A stretch of DNA of 64,000 bases from JACPYG01 sp964356545 (GCA_964356545.1 CAYHHX010000001.1:14866-78865); one strand, 5' to 3'; shown: positions 33,220 to 41,560, counted from the stretch's first letter. Program-made: numbers and translations. The notes: generated by a model not told the origin, from the letters alone.

Positions 33220-34182
33220 ATGGAAAATACTGAAAAGAAATTCTCCATCGCTGGCGCCAATTTCAAAATTAAATCAAATTTTGAAATAGAAAGCTTGTTG
33301 TACGAACCGCAACCATACAATTTACATATCAACTATTTAATTAAAGACAAAGTTAAAAAGAGAGACATTTTCACTATCGTTATTCTTAGAAATAACAAGA
33401 ACTTAAGTCTCCATGTAAAGGGTAGAAACCTTACCATTAGTGGCAAGATAGACGCTATGTTTGAACGCGAATACAATCCTCAATTCGGACTTTTTGGTAA
33501 TAAGGGGATAATACATCACTTTATTCTACATACTCTTGAAAACTATTTGAAATTCAGCTTTTTGCATGCATCGGCGATACTTCATCCACACAGAAAAAAA
33601 ATATGTATTGCACTTGGTCCAAGTGGTTCTGGTAAAAGCGTCTTTGTTTCAAATGCCCTAAAAATAGGTTGGAAACTAATTGCAACTGAACAAGTTATAA
33701 TTAGTGCTGACGGAGAAATATTTAAGGGAAATCAGTATGATAATATTTCACCAAAAGCAGTTGATTTTATAGAATCACAGCTAGACAGGGCAGTTGTCTT
33801 TAAAGAAAAACAACTGATTGAACCCACTGGTCAAAAATTACTTGCAAATCTCTCAGAATACGGGATCAGCGTAAATAAACTTTTACTACAAGGTTACGAA
33901 CTTAACCTTGTAGTCCTTAATTTTGGTAATCTTTCTCATAAAAATGGTACACCTATTATTGATGAAGATTTTTTACTAAGAGTTATGCAATACAGTTCAA
34001 GTGAAAAGATATGTGCTCCTATAATTTTTGATAAAAATATATTTAAACTTAATATGAATGGGAATTCAAAAAATAGAACAACTACGGTTAATTTAATTAT
34101 TGGTAAGGCAAATAAAAAAATCGTTCTTGGTGGTAATTATACGGATTTTGAGAGATGGTTACAGTACGAATATTTAAATTAA
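33220..34182 (+). CDS. HPr kinase-like (HprK-like) protein
   Basis: 320 residues. The central block FSFLHASAILHPHRKKICIALGPSGSGKSVFVSNAL is the HprK-type histidine (His116) plus Walker A (133-140), followed by WKLIATEQVIIS, which replaces the usual D[DE] after the second strand. The N-terminal 100 residues resemble the domain found in HprK-related proteins of peptide-modification clusters, where homologues phosphorylate a peptide or protein serine. No HPr gene is visible here. Next to cupin, ProRS-like and radical SAM genes it may modify a peptide or RNA-linked substrate; this is inference. Confidence 0.72.
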   Translation: MENTEKKFSIAGANFKIKSNFEIESLLYEPQPYNLHINYLIKDKVKKRDIFTIVILRNNKNLSLHVKGRNLTISGKIDAMFEREYNPQFGLFGNKGIIHHFILHTLENYLKFSFLHASAILHPHRKKICIALGPSGSGKSVFVSNALKIGWKLIATEQVIISADGEIFKGNQYDNISPKAVDFIESQLDRAVVFKEKQLIEPTGQKLLANLSEYGISVNKLLLQGYELNLVVLNFGNLSHKNGTPIIDEDFLLRVMQYSSSEKICAPIIFDKNIFKLNMNGNSKNRTTTVNLIIGKANKKIVLGGNYTDFERWLQYEYLN

Positions 34183-34222
34183 TAAAAAAAATTAATAATA
34201 TTAGAAATCAAATAAGAAAAAT

Positions 34223-34633
34223 ATGGAAAAACTAAAACAAGCAAGGTGGGCAAATTTTGATGAAATAACATCTCGCATTATTTCATTCGAAGGCAAACAA
34301 CCTATTCAAATGAAGCATAGCGATGGTACAGCATTGCCACTACTAGTAGACGATTCAAAAACTAATAAATTTGGAGCAGATATTATTAGGTTTGCGCCAG
34401 GAGAAGGTGTTGGACTTCATAAGCATATTGGTGCGCACATTCTTATGGTAACAAAAGGCAGTGGTATACTTGTGTATGAGGACGAAAGACACTCTATGTT
34501 CGAAGGGATGATTTATTTAGTTCCATCAAATATTGCTCATGCAATTGAGGCGACAACAGAGATAGTACTGGTAGCAATTGGCAATGACTATAGACCAGCT
34601 AATAGTGAAGAGCGTCTCAATATTGTAGGCTAA
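34223..34633 (+). CDS. Cupin-domain protein
   Basis: 136 residues. The cupin core runs from GADIIRFAPGEGVGLHKHIGAHILMVTKGSGILVYEDERHSMFEGMIYLVPSNIAHAIEA: motif 1 with G-(X)-HxH...E replaced by HKHIGAH, and motif 2 ending PSNIAHAI. The histidines could bind a metal. Cupins range from dioxygenases and isomerases to sensor domains. Forty bases after the HprK-like gene and 17 before the ProRS-like gene, so in one operon. Confidence 0.8.
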   Translation: MEKLKQARWANFDEITSRIISFEGKQPIQMKHSDGTALPLLVDDSKTNKFGADIIRFAPGEGVGLHKHIGAHILMVTKGSGILVYEDERHSMFEGMIYLVPSNIAHAIEATTEIVLVAIGNDYRPANSEERLNIVG

Positions 34634-34649
34634 TTAATGTGACAAGAAT

Positions 34650-36026
34650 ATGATTTTTAACCTTGAACTTTTTAAACAACATTTACAAGATGCGGAAGTT
34701 ATCATGTTTAAAAATGAAATTAGGGGATCTTTGACATACTTGCAATATGGGATGGAAGTTAGAAATAAAATATACTCACTGGCCATGGATATGCTAAGAG
34801 ATGATGAATTTAAGGAAATTAAATTGTCGGATATTATAAGAAAATCAGATGTCGTAAAACTCGATTCGATTTCTTTAATATCGGAAAATTATTTTTCCAT
34901 TATTGAAAATAACTTTAATATGGCGGCGGGGCACGAAATACCGTTTTATTTGTTTTTAAAGAAATATTTAAAACTTTTTCGTCCTGTTGTTTTTCCTATT
35001 AAATTTTTTAATTTTGGATCAGTTTTCAGATTTCCAAAGAAGACAAAGTTCCCTTTCAACTTAGGAGAGCGGAGGTCCTTTTTAGAATGCTTTATAGTTT
35101 ACAAAAACGAAAAAAGTAAAGAAAAGTATATTAATTGGGCAGTTGAGTGGAATAGACAATTAATAAAAGAAAAATTACATTTACCGTCAATTGAGGTCGA
35201 ACGTCCTTTGATAACTAACAAATCTTTTTCTCGTAAAACTATTTGTATAGATTCGTTGACTCCTATAGGTATAAGCGTTATTACGGGAATGTCCTACTTT
35301 CACGATGATATATTTACAAAGTTATTAGAAATAAAATATAAACACAATCTTACCGGTAAAAGTAAATTATTTCATGCCATGCATTTTGGAATTAGTGATA
35401 ACTTATTTTTTTCCTATCTGATTAATTGTCATGACGGAAGAGGGTTTCGTATGCTTAATAATATTGCTCCACTTCATATTGAAATCATAATAAGCGATGA
35501 TGTGAAACCCAAACCCTTTGAATTGGAGTTGATTACTAAATATCTTGATGAAAAAAAGTATCGGTATAATGTAGAATATGCGAAGAAACTGCAAAAACCG
35601 CGTTTTTATATCAAAAAAAATATCATAAATGGTACACCCCTCACCATTATTTTTTCACATTATAATAGTAGTAGTATGACTTTATTTTATAGAGGAGATT
35701 TCGCTACTCAAGAATTTAAGATAAACGACTTGTATCTTATTGATGATTTTTTGAAGAAAAATGACGAAGAAATTATTTGTCATTTTAAAATAATAGAAGC
35801 TGAAACTATAGTTGAATGTGATACGATTGAAGATGTAAACAGATCGCTCTTGGATGGAAAAGTGTGCAAAATTTACTTAAAAAATAATGATAATAATATT
35901 CAAAACTGGAATCAAAAATTATTGCTTGTCCATGTGCTTGGTTTTTGCATTAGTAAAAATAGTGGTTACGACATCTTAACAGGAGATTCTGTCTTTACAT
36001 TAGCTTATATCTCAAAAAGGTCATAA
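34650..36026 (+). CDS. ProRS-like class II aminoacyl-tRNA synthetase paralogue
   Basis: 458 residues. The order follows prolyl-tRNA synthetase: SLTYLQYGMEVRNKI (motif 1 region), GHEIPFYLFLKKYLKLFRPVVFPIKFFNFGSVFRFP then ERRSFLECFIVY (motif 2, compare the ProRS RGREFL pattern), INCHDGRGFRMLNNIAPLHIEIII (compare HGDDxGL.LPP.IAP.QVVI), and an anticodon-binding-like domain (PFELELITKYLDEKKYRYNVE...PLTIIF). Several normally fixed residues are changed, so it is likely a paralogue with a new role, for example amino-acid activation or tRNA-dependent transfer, rather than the housekeeping ProRS. In an operon with HprK-like and cupin genes. Confidence 0.65.
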   Translation: MIFNLELFKQHLQDAEVIMFKNEIRGSLTYLQYGMEVRNKIYSLAMDMLRDDEFKEIKLSDIIRKSDVVKLDSISLISENYFSIIENNFNMAAGHEIPFYLFLKKYLKLFRPVVFPIKFFNFGSVFRFPKKTKFPFNLGERRSFLECFIVYKNEKSKEKYINWAVEWNRQLIKEKLHLPSIEVERPLITNKSFSRKTICIDSLTPIGISVITGMSYFHDDIFTKLLEIKYKHNLTGKSKLFHAMHFGISDNLFFSYLINCHDGRGFRMLNNIAPLHIEIIISDDVKPKPFELELITKYLDEKKYRYNVEYAKKLQKPRFYIKKNIINGTPLTIIFSHYNSSSMTLFYRGDFATQEFKINDLYLIDDFLKKNDEEIICHFKIIEAETIVECDTIEDVNRSLLDGKVCKIYLKNNDNNIQNWNQKLLLVHVLGFCISKNSGYDILTGDSVFTLAYISKRS

Positions 36027-36053
36027 ATAGAAAAAATTAAGTCGTTAAGCAAA

Positions 36054-36178
36054 TGAAAAAACAAATAGTAATAATTCACCGGGGTTTCGCATTTGATACG
36101 TATAAATATAATAAATGGGGTGAAATAGGGACAGAAATAGGAAATAGGGGAAATGGGGACGGCCACCATTTTATTTAA
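36054..36178 (+). pseudogene. Hydrolase start, frameshifted and cut by a RAYT motif
   Basis: An ATG with a run of five A gives a short dead frame; one base later the frame reads QIVIIHRGFAFDTYKYNKW, like the first strand-loop of small alpha/beta hydrolases (RBBP9-like). It then runs into AAATGGGGACGGCCACCATTT (36150-36171). Too short to be sure. Confidence 0.35.
36150..36171 (+). repeat. RAYT end motif, copy
   Basis: GGAAATGGGGACGGCCACCATT. Confidence 0.6.
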
Positions 36179-36271
36179 TATTTTTTATTTGAATAAAATA
36201 ATTAAGTGGCTATAGTGTTGTTTTTTTAAAAACTGTTGATTGTTTTATTGACAGGTGGTATTATTAGCACG

Positions 36272-36421
36272 ATGAAGACAATAGAAAGAGGTAAGCAGAT
36301 TTATACGCATAAAAATTCAAAGGTTGGAATTTCAATGTTCCGCGCTTTTTCTAGTGTTCCTGATAAATATCAGGAAAAGAGTCTTTCTCTTTCAAAAAGT
36401 ATTTCTGAAAATTTTACTTAA
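36272..36421 (+). CDS. Repeated-unit peptide, 49 residues
   Basis: Identical to the copy at 41718 and differing from 31416 by a threonine for methionine (YTHKNSK) and the last residue. Own promoter and terminator within the repeat. Role unknown. Confidence 0.5.
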   Translation: MKTIERGKQIYTHKNSKVGISMFRAFSSVPDKYQEKSLSLSKSISENFT

Positions 36422-36466
36422 AAATACACCAATTAGCAGGTGTATTTTTTGATTAAGTTAATGATT

Positions 36467-36535
36467 ATGCATTTTGGGGAACATCTTACAATTGATGGAT
36501 ATGGCGGTCTTTTTGAAAAGCTAAATGATAAAAAT
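36467..36535 (+). pseudogene. Truncated SpeD/SpeH start
   Basis: MHFGEHLTIDGYGGLFEKLND, matching the stub at 31603, then ends in a decayed RAYT motif and a stop. Confidence 0.55.
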
Positions 36536-36575
36536 GGTGTCTGATCCCACGTAGTATGTGAACCAGAGCTGGTGA

Positions 36576-36604
36576 TTGACAACACTTTTTGGTTAATATA
36601 GTAT
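36576..36604 (+). promoter_or_regulatory. Promoter of the radical SAM gene
   Basis: TTGACA (36576-36581), 17 bases, TAGTAT (36599-36604). About 90 bases of leader precede the ATG at 36694. Confidence 0.65.
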
Positions 36605-36693
36605 GAAACTGAAGGATTAAGAAGCTTTGCGTTTTGCATATTTTTCCATGATCCTTGTTGTTCTTTGAAAAAATAAAGGGAGGTTGGTAAAAC

Positions 36694-37722
36694 ATGAAGT
36701 ACAATAACCATCTGAATCCGATGAGTGTGAGAGAGTTTTATTCCGATTCTGCTATGCCACTTTTTTACCAGGAGTGGGCTAATAACTCTGGTAAAGAACC
36801 TTTGAGTTCCAAAAAAGTCAGAATTGCTATTACCGAAAAGTGTAACTTCGCGTGTCCATTTTGTTATAACGAAGGAATGTCTAATATTTCAAAGATATTG
36901 AGCGTAGGAGATATTAGGTTAATTGCCGAGGCAATATCTCCTTACGTTTCAGGATTAAAGATTGTTGGTGGTGAGCCTTTGTTACATCCTCAGTTTGGCG
37001 AGGTTGTTGAGCTCTGTTCTAAAACTTGTTCAACAACTGTCACTACTAATGGGTTTTTCCTTGACCGATGGACTAAGTATTTGGAGAGACTTACTGGAAT
37101 AACGGTAAGTATCCAATCGCTCAACCCAGAAATCTATCGGTCCTTAATGGGTACTCGCTTTGGACCAGAAGTAGTATTAAGGCAGATATCCCTATTTACA
37201 GAAAAAACAGAGATACCAGTTTCTGTAAATTGCGTTTTGACAAATGAAAATTCTCCCTCGATTTTAAATTTCATCGAGGAAATAGTATCTTGTGGCGCCA
37301 ATGCTGTAAATTTGTTGGGACTCCTTTGTATTACAGACAAGGACAAAGAGGGGTATTATCCCCTTACATCCATTGTTGCTATTCTGACCGACAAGTATGG
37401 TCAGCCCGAAGTTGTTTCAAGTACGAGATTGAGATTTAGAATAAAAGAAAGCGTCCACACAGATGTTGTATACCAATTCTGTATGGTGGGCTGTGGTGTT
37501 TGTCGAACCGACGGATTTATTCGATTCGATCCAACGCCTGCTATTTCTTACTGCCTAGCGTCAGGTCCCATATCGATAAAGGAGGAAATTGATTCGAAAG
37601 ATCCCTTAAAAATTCGTCAGTTGTTTTTAAGGGCTGTAAACCAGATGGGTCAACCAACTGGTTATAAATACCAGGTTGTCTCCAGGAGACCAGACTCCAA
37701 GGGGATATACTCCTTATTGTAA
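36694..37722 (+). CDS. Radical SAM enzyme
   Basis: 342 residues, SD GGGAGG 11 bases before the ATG. The [4Fe-4S] cluster motif is C50-NFA-C54-PF-C57; KIVGGEPLLHPQFGEVVELC is the SAM-binding GGEP region; VTTNGFFLDRW and VSIQSLNPEIYRSLMGTR follow the MoaA/PqqE-like order. The C-terminal part has further cysteines (FCMVGCGVC, ISYCLAS), a possible auxiliary cluster. Related enzymes modify peptides or cofactors. It stands alone with a promoter and a terminator, directly upstream of the tRNA-like RNA at 37801. GC higher than in the genes on both sides. Confidence 0.85.
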   Translation: MKYNNHLNPMSVREFYSDSAMPLFYQEWANNSGKEPLSSKKVRIAITEKCNFACPFCYNEGMSNISKILSVGDIRLIAEAISPYVSGLKIVGGEPLLHPQFGEVVELCSKTCSTTVTTNGFFLDRWTKYLERLTGITVSIQSLNPEIYRSLMGTRFGPEVVLRQISLFTEKTEIPVSVNCVLTNENSPSILNFIEEIVSCGANAVNLLGLLCITDKDKEGYYPLTSIVAILTDKYGQPEVVSSTRLRFRIKESVHTDVVYQFCMVGCGVCRTDGFIRFDPTPAISYCLASGPISIKEEIDSKDPLKIRQLFLRAVNQMGQPTGYKYQVVSRRPDSKGIYSLL

Positions 37723-37730
37723 AGTACACG

Positions 37731-37759
37731 AGGGGTGCATACATCTGCATCCCTTTTTC
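37731..37759 (+). terminator. Rho-independent terminator
   Basis: AGGGGTGCA and TGCATCCCT pair around TACATC, followed by a T-run. Confidence 0.75.
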
Positions 37760-37800
37760 TTTATTATTTTTCTAGATAGTTATAAAATATATATCTTTAT

Positions 37801-37872
37801 GTAGGGGTGGTAGAGGGATTACTAATTTGGGTGCAACCAAATTATTTAAAGGTTCAACTCCTTTCCCCTACT
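37801..37872 (+). ncRNA. tRNA-Cys-like RNA with abnormal anticodon arm
   Basis: Cloverleaf-like. Acceptor GTAGGGG (37801-37807) with CCCCTAC (37865-37871) pairs fully; T-arm AAAGG-TTCAACT-CCTTT (37848-37864) is canonical; U8, A14, A21 and the T54-T55-C56 equivalents are present. Counted from the T-arm, the anticodon falls on GCA (37833-37835) after U33, and the discriminator is T37872, the tRNA-Cys identity base. But the best anticodon stem has 7 pairs (AATTTGG/CCAAATT) closing a 6-base loop GTGCAA, the D-stem has only three pairs, and the RNA is 72 rather than 73 bases. It could charge with cysteine yet decode poorly. It lies 19 bases before a gene with a CysRS-like tail. Confidence 0.65.
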
Positions 37873-37891
37873 CTGCCATTTTTTAATAAAA

Positions 37892-39271
37892 ATGAGAAAA
37901 ATAACTAATAAATCTGAATTCAAAAAAGAATATCAAAAACAGTGTCTTTTCTTTGGTAAAAATTTAAAAGTTAAAGGTTTTATTAATACTAATATAATAA
38001 AAGTAATTGGTAGTAATTTAGAAATATATAAACAGATATTGTCTCAAGAAAAAAAGCCCATAAAACTAAAGTATATTTATGATAGAATAGAGAATTATAA
38101 TAATTACTTAAAATTTTTAAGGAACGTATCAGAAAAAAATATCACAAAACCACCTCTTGCTCTTTATTCATCCACTGCAAACCTAATTAATAATGGAAAT
38201 TATGATCTTAGAATTAATTATGTATTAAATATATTTAATACAAATCACCACTTCTTATTTATTTTTTTAGAAGAGCCTATTTTTCATTCCGATAAAGATT
38301 TTAAAATAACAATCGTAAAAGAAAAATTAACAATAGATTTTAAAAGACATAAATTTTTAGAAATAAAAAACAATATTTCTTATTGGGACAGAAAAATAAA
38401 AAGAGATATTGGGTCGTATATAGAAAATTTATCATTTAAAAATAAAGAATGGCTCAAAGAAAGATATTTTACGATTTTTGACTTTATTTTTAAATTAATT
38501 TTAGATTCTAATTCATATGAAGAACTATCAAAAAAAGTAGCAATTGACTGTTTGTTAATAGAAGGTTTCCAAGGAGTAATATTAAATCAATTAGATTTGA
38601 TTGATCTACTAAAAAATAGAGTAGACTTCAGAGAATTATTTAATAATAAAGACATTGAAATAGATATAATAAAATGCTGTGTTTGCGATAAACAGCACAT
38701 AGGTCCATTTAAAAGAAATCTATCCGAAGGAATTTCGTGTGGCGATTTAAACTGGTCTATTATATCTAATTCAAAAATAAGATTTAAAAAAGCTCTATTA
38801 CCCTTTGTAGTATTATTTTACTTGAATATTATACCCGTATTATCTGATCATAATTATTCAGAAAAAATCAAGAAATTTGAATCGACGAATAAATTAGATA
38901 AAGAAAATATTTGGTTTGCCTTACGCAAAATAAAATTCATATCTCTTTTCAAAGAATCAATGACATATATTAATATTTTAGCCGAGGGAGTAAATAAAGA
39001 TATATATAAGCATATTAAAAATTGGAATAATCAAAAAGCAATTATTATTGGCAATCAAAGCTTTTATAAATTGAAAAACAAACAAGCTGATTTTATTTCC
39101 TTAAATAAATCGAATTTTTCTAAAAATATATTGAATATTATAAAAAAGAGAGAAGAGTTAAGGGTACTCAAAAAGTGGCATGAGGCTGATGCACTGAAAA
39201 TAAAGCTTATATACTTAGGGATTGATTTTATTGAATCTGGAGGTAAGACTTTAGTTAGGGAAATTGGCTAA
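37892..39271 (+). CDS. Unknown protein with CysRS-like C-terminal helical domain
   Basis: 459 residues, very AT-rich, no SD. The last 60 residues (NILNIIKKREELRVLKKWHEADALKIKLIYLGIDFIES) match the C-terminal tail of cysteinyl-tRNA synthetases (R-x2-RxxKxWxxADxIRxxLxxxGIxxxD); the CysRS at 40120 ends the same way (RQQFRREKNWKESDRVRQEIVAKGYDVED). The preceding ADFISLN also occurs in some CysRS. The first 380 residues are not recognised; they include KCCVCDKQHIGP with three cysteines and a faint HIGP, but no clear HIGH/KMSKS pair. It follows the tRNA-Cys-like RNA, so binding or modifying that RNA is a reasonable guess. Confidence 0.6.
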   Translation: MRKITNKSEFKKEYQKQCLFFGKNLKVKGFINTNIIKVIGSNLEIYKQILSQEKKPIKLKYIYDRIENYNNYLKFLRNVSEKNITKPPLALYSSTANLINNGNYDLRINYVLNIFNTNHHFLFIFLEEPIFHSDKDFKITIVKEKLTIDFKRHKFLEIKNNISYWDRKIKRDIGSYIENLSFKNKEWLKERYFTIFDFIFKLILDSNSYEELSKKVAIDCLLIEGFQGVILNQLDLIDLLKNRVDFRELFNNKDIEIDIIKCCVCDKQHIGPFKRNLSEGISCGDLNWSIISNSKIRFKKALLPFVVLFYLNIIPVLSDHNYSEKIKKFESTNKLDKENIWFALRKIKFISLFKESMTYINILAEGVNKDIYKHIKNWNNQKAIIIGNQSFYKLKNKQADFISLNKSNFSKNILNIIKKREELRVLKKWHEADALKIKLIYLGIDFIESGGKTLVREIG

Positions 39272-39298
39272 TTTTTTAATATCTAAAAAGAATACATT

Positions 39299-39973
39299 AT
39301 GAATAATCCGCTCAAAGCTATCGTATTATTCTTTGAAGGAGAAATTTCAAGAATAGAGAAAATAAAAAAAATCAAAAAGAGAAGCAATAAATTTGTGGTT
39401 CTCTGTGGTCCAAGTGGAAGTGGCAAAAATATGATAATAAAACATCTTATTGATCATTACGATTTCAGGGGACTTCCTTCTTTAACCACAAGATCGTTAC
39501 GAAAGGGTGATGGTGAGCTTGAGATATTGTCTATGGGCAGGGATGAATTTATGGAAAGGGAGCTCGATGGTAAAATATTTTTACCTGTACATAATTATGG
39601 TAACTTATATGGGTATGATATAAATACAGTATTAAATAGCATTATTCAGAAAAGTAGTATTGTTATTGAATCTCCTACAGCCAACTTAACGACAGATGTG
39701 GCGTATTTCTTACCTGAAGCCATGGTAATAGGAATAATACCATCAACTACTAATGAGTTAGAACATCAATTGAATCTTCGGGGACTAAATGAAAAAAGAG
39801 ACAAAAGGATACGATTATTAAATACAGAAATTGAAAAAGAACATATTATGGGTGCTTCAGAATTAATGGAAATTAATCAAGTAGTTCCTATTCCCGGGGT
39901 ACCACAAGATACGCTTTCTCAAATTGACAGACTAATGGAAGAAAAAGGATTTAAAAAGAAAATAGCAGAATAA
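39299..39973 (+). CDS. Guanylate kinase-like protein
   Basis: 224 residues. Walker A VVLCGPSGSGKNMIIKHL (34-51), GLPSLTTRSLRKGDGE (the TTR loop that binds the nucleotide monophosphate) and DEFMERELDGKIF follow the guanylate kinase order. The lid region and later arginines are diverged and the last Walker A residue is N instead of T/S. It might phosphorylate a nucleotide or be an inactive relative. It follows the CysRS-tail gene by 27 bases in the same AT-rich style. Confidence 0.7.
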   Translation: MNNPLKAIVLFFEGEISRIEKIKKIKKRSNKFVVLCGPSGSGKNMIIKHLIDHYDFRGLPSLTTRSLRKGDGELEILSMGRDEFMERELDGKIFLPVHNYGNLYGYDINTVLNSIIQKSSIVIESPTANLTTDVAYFLPEAMVIGIIPSTTNELEHQLNLRGLNEKRDKRIRLLNTEIEKEHIMGASELMEINQVVPIPGVPQDTLSQIDRLMEEKGFKKKIAE

Positions 39974-40001
39974 ATATTTATTCTATAAAAAGTGATGTAA
40001 G

Positions 40002-40030
40002 TTGACTAATTATTTCAATAGTGATAAATT
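40002..40030 (+). promoter_or_regulatory. Promoter of cysS
   Basis: TTGACT (40002-40007), 17 bases, TAAATT (40025-40030), about 90 bases before the ATG. Confidence 0.5.
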
Positions 40031-40119
40031 AAACACAATTCAATTGCACCTTAAAAACTTAATAAAGTACGGGCGATTGATTGCAAGCATGGTCTATGAA
40101 ACAACGAAAGGAAAATCTC

Positions 40120-41505
40120 ATGTCTCAGTCAGTCTACCTCTTTGATACCTATCAAAGAGAGAAAAGGTTGTTCATTCCACTTGAACAAGGCAATATCAAG
40201 ATATACACTTGTGGACCCACGGTGTATGACTACCCGCACATCGGCAATCTCCGTGCATACATTTTTGCGGATGTTCTTCGCAGGATGTTTGAATACAACG
40301 GATACAAAGTGCGACACGTGATCAATATCACTGATGTTGGTCATCTTACCTCTGATTCTGACTACGGCGAGGACAAAATGGAGTTAAGTGCCCAGAGACA
40401 AAAGCGTTCTGCATTAGAGATCGCCGATTTGTATACGGGAATCTTTAAACAGAATCTTTTTGACCTCAACATCAAAGATCCTACTGTCTGGTGCAAGGCG
40501 ACCGATCACATCAGTGAGCAGATTGTCTTGATCCAACGGTTGGAGAAGGCTGGGTATACATATTTGACTTCCGACGGTGTCTACTTTGACACCTCTAAGC
40601 TGTCAAACTACGGTTATCTTGCTCGTTTGGATGTTGAAGGAATCGAGCCAGGTGCTCGGGTTGAGTTGGGAGAAAAAAGGAATCCGACCGACTTCGCACT
40701 TTGGAAACTCTCTCCGAAAGAGAAGACAAGGCAGATGGAATGGCCGAGTCCATGGGGGGCTGGATTTCCTGGCTGGCACATTGAGTGCAGTGCTATGGCG
40801 ATGAAGTACTTGGGAGAGATGATAGATGTTCACACTGGTGGCATTGATCATATTCCAGTACATCATACTAATGAAATAGCGCAGTCGGAGTCCGTAACCG
40901 GTCAGAAGTTCGTCAACTACTGGCTACATGTGGCGTTTCTGACTGTCGAAAGTCAGAAAATGTCAAAGAGCGCAGGGACATTTATTACCTTGCAAGAGGT
41001 TATCGATCGTCACTACGACCCTTTGGCGTTTCGCTACATGGCACTGACTTCTCACTACCGCGCTGGTCTAAATTTCACATGGGATGGATTAAAGGGTGCT
41101 CAAAAGGCACTCGCCTCCTTACGTGAAAAGGTGTCTCAGTACCAGCGCAAAGAGGTGGCACCTGACGAAGAATCTCTGACGGAGTTTAGGAGTCGCATTA
41201 ACAATGATCTGAACACTCCCCAAGCTTTGGCGTTTCTATTTGAGGTTGTCAGGTCAAATTTGCTTGACACTGTCAAGCGGGCAACCATGCTTGAGTTTGA
41301 CAAGGTGCTGGGGCTCAAGTTGGATCAAGTTTCGGCGGAAAGCGATGTACCGCAAGATGTGGTGGAGCTCTTGGTCCAACGCCAACAGTTCCGCAGGGAG
41401 AAAAATTGGAAGGAATCCGACCGCGTTCGTCAGGAGATCGTCGCTAAAGGATACGATGTCGAAGATACGCCTGAAAGGTCACGAGTTGTCAAAAAAGGGT
41501 TGTAA
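40120..41505 (+). CDS. cysS: Cysteinyl-tRNA synthetase
   Basis: 461 residues from the ATG at 40120, chosen for the SD GAAAGGA 7 bases before. YTCGPTVYDYPHIGNLRAYIFAD gives the first zinc cysteine (Cys31) and HIGN (40-43); GFPGWHIECSAMAMKYLG and GGIDHIPVHHTNEIAQSE hold the other zinc ligands; KMSKS at 280-284; the tail RREKNWKESDRVRQEI is the anticodon-binding end. Charges tRNA-Cys. More GC-rich than its neighbours, with its own promoter and a perfect terminator. Whether it is the only CysRS of the organism cannot be seen; its place beside a tRNA-Cys-like RNA and a CysRS-tail protein is notable. Confidence 0.93.
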   Translation: MSQSVYLFDTYQREKRLFIPLEQGNIKIYTCGPTVYDYPHIGNLRAYIFADVLRRMFEYNGYKVRHVINITDVGHLTSDSDYGEDKMELSAQRQKRSALEIADLYTGIFKQNLFDLNIKDPTVWCKATDHISEQIVLIQRLEKAGYTYLTSDGVYFDTSKLSNYGYLARLDVEGIEPGARVELGEKRNPTDFALWKLSPKEKTRQMEWPSPWGAGFPGWHIECSAMAMKYLGEMIDVHTGGIDHIPVHHTNEIAQSESVTGQKFVNYWLHVAFLTVESQKMSKSAGTFITLQEVIDRHYDPLAFRYMALTSHYRAGLNFTWDGLKGAQKALASLREKVSQYQRKEVAPDEESLTEFRSRINNDLNTPQALAFLFEVVRSNLLDTVKRATMLEFDKVLGLKLDQVSAESDVPQDVVELLVQRQQFRREKNWKESDRVRQEIVAKGYDVEDTPERSRVVKKGL

Positions 41506-41525
41506 AGATCACAATCTTAAATTCA

Positions 41526-41560
41526 AGAGGTTGTAGTACAAAAACTACAACCTCTTTTTT
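41526..41560 (+). terminator. Rho-independent terminator
   Basis: AGAGGTTGTAGT and ACTACAACCTCT pair around ACAAAA, followed by six T. Confidence 0.9.

Larger units (their letters stand above)
36206..36535 (+). repeat. Peptide-unit repeat, copy 3
   Basis: Same order as copy 2: GTGGCTATAGTGTTG, promoter TTGATT-17-TATTAT, peptide gene, terminator (about 36420-36450), then a SpeD-like stub (36467 onward) ending in a decayed RAYT motif at 36532-36549. It shares GATTAAGTTAATGATT after the terminator with copy 4. Confidence 0.8.
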
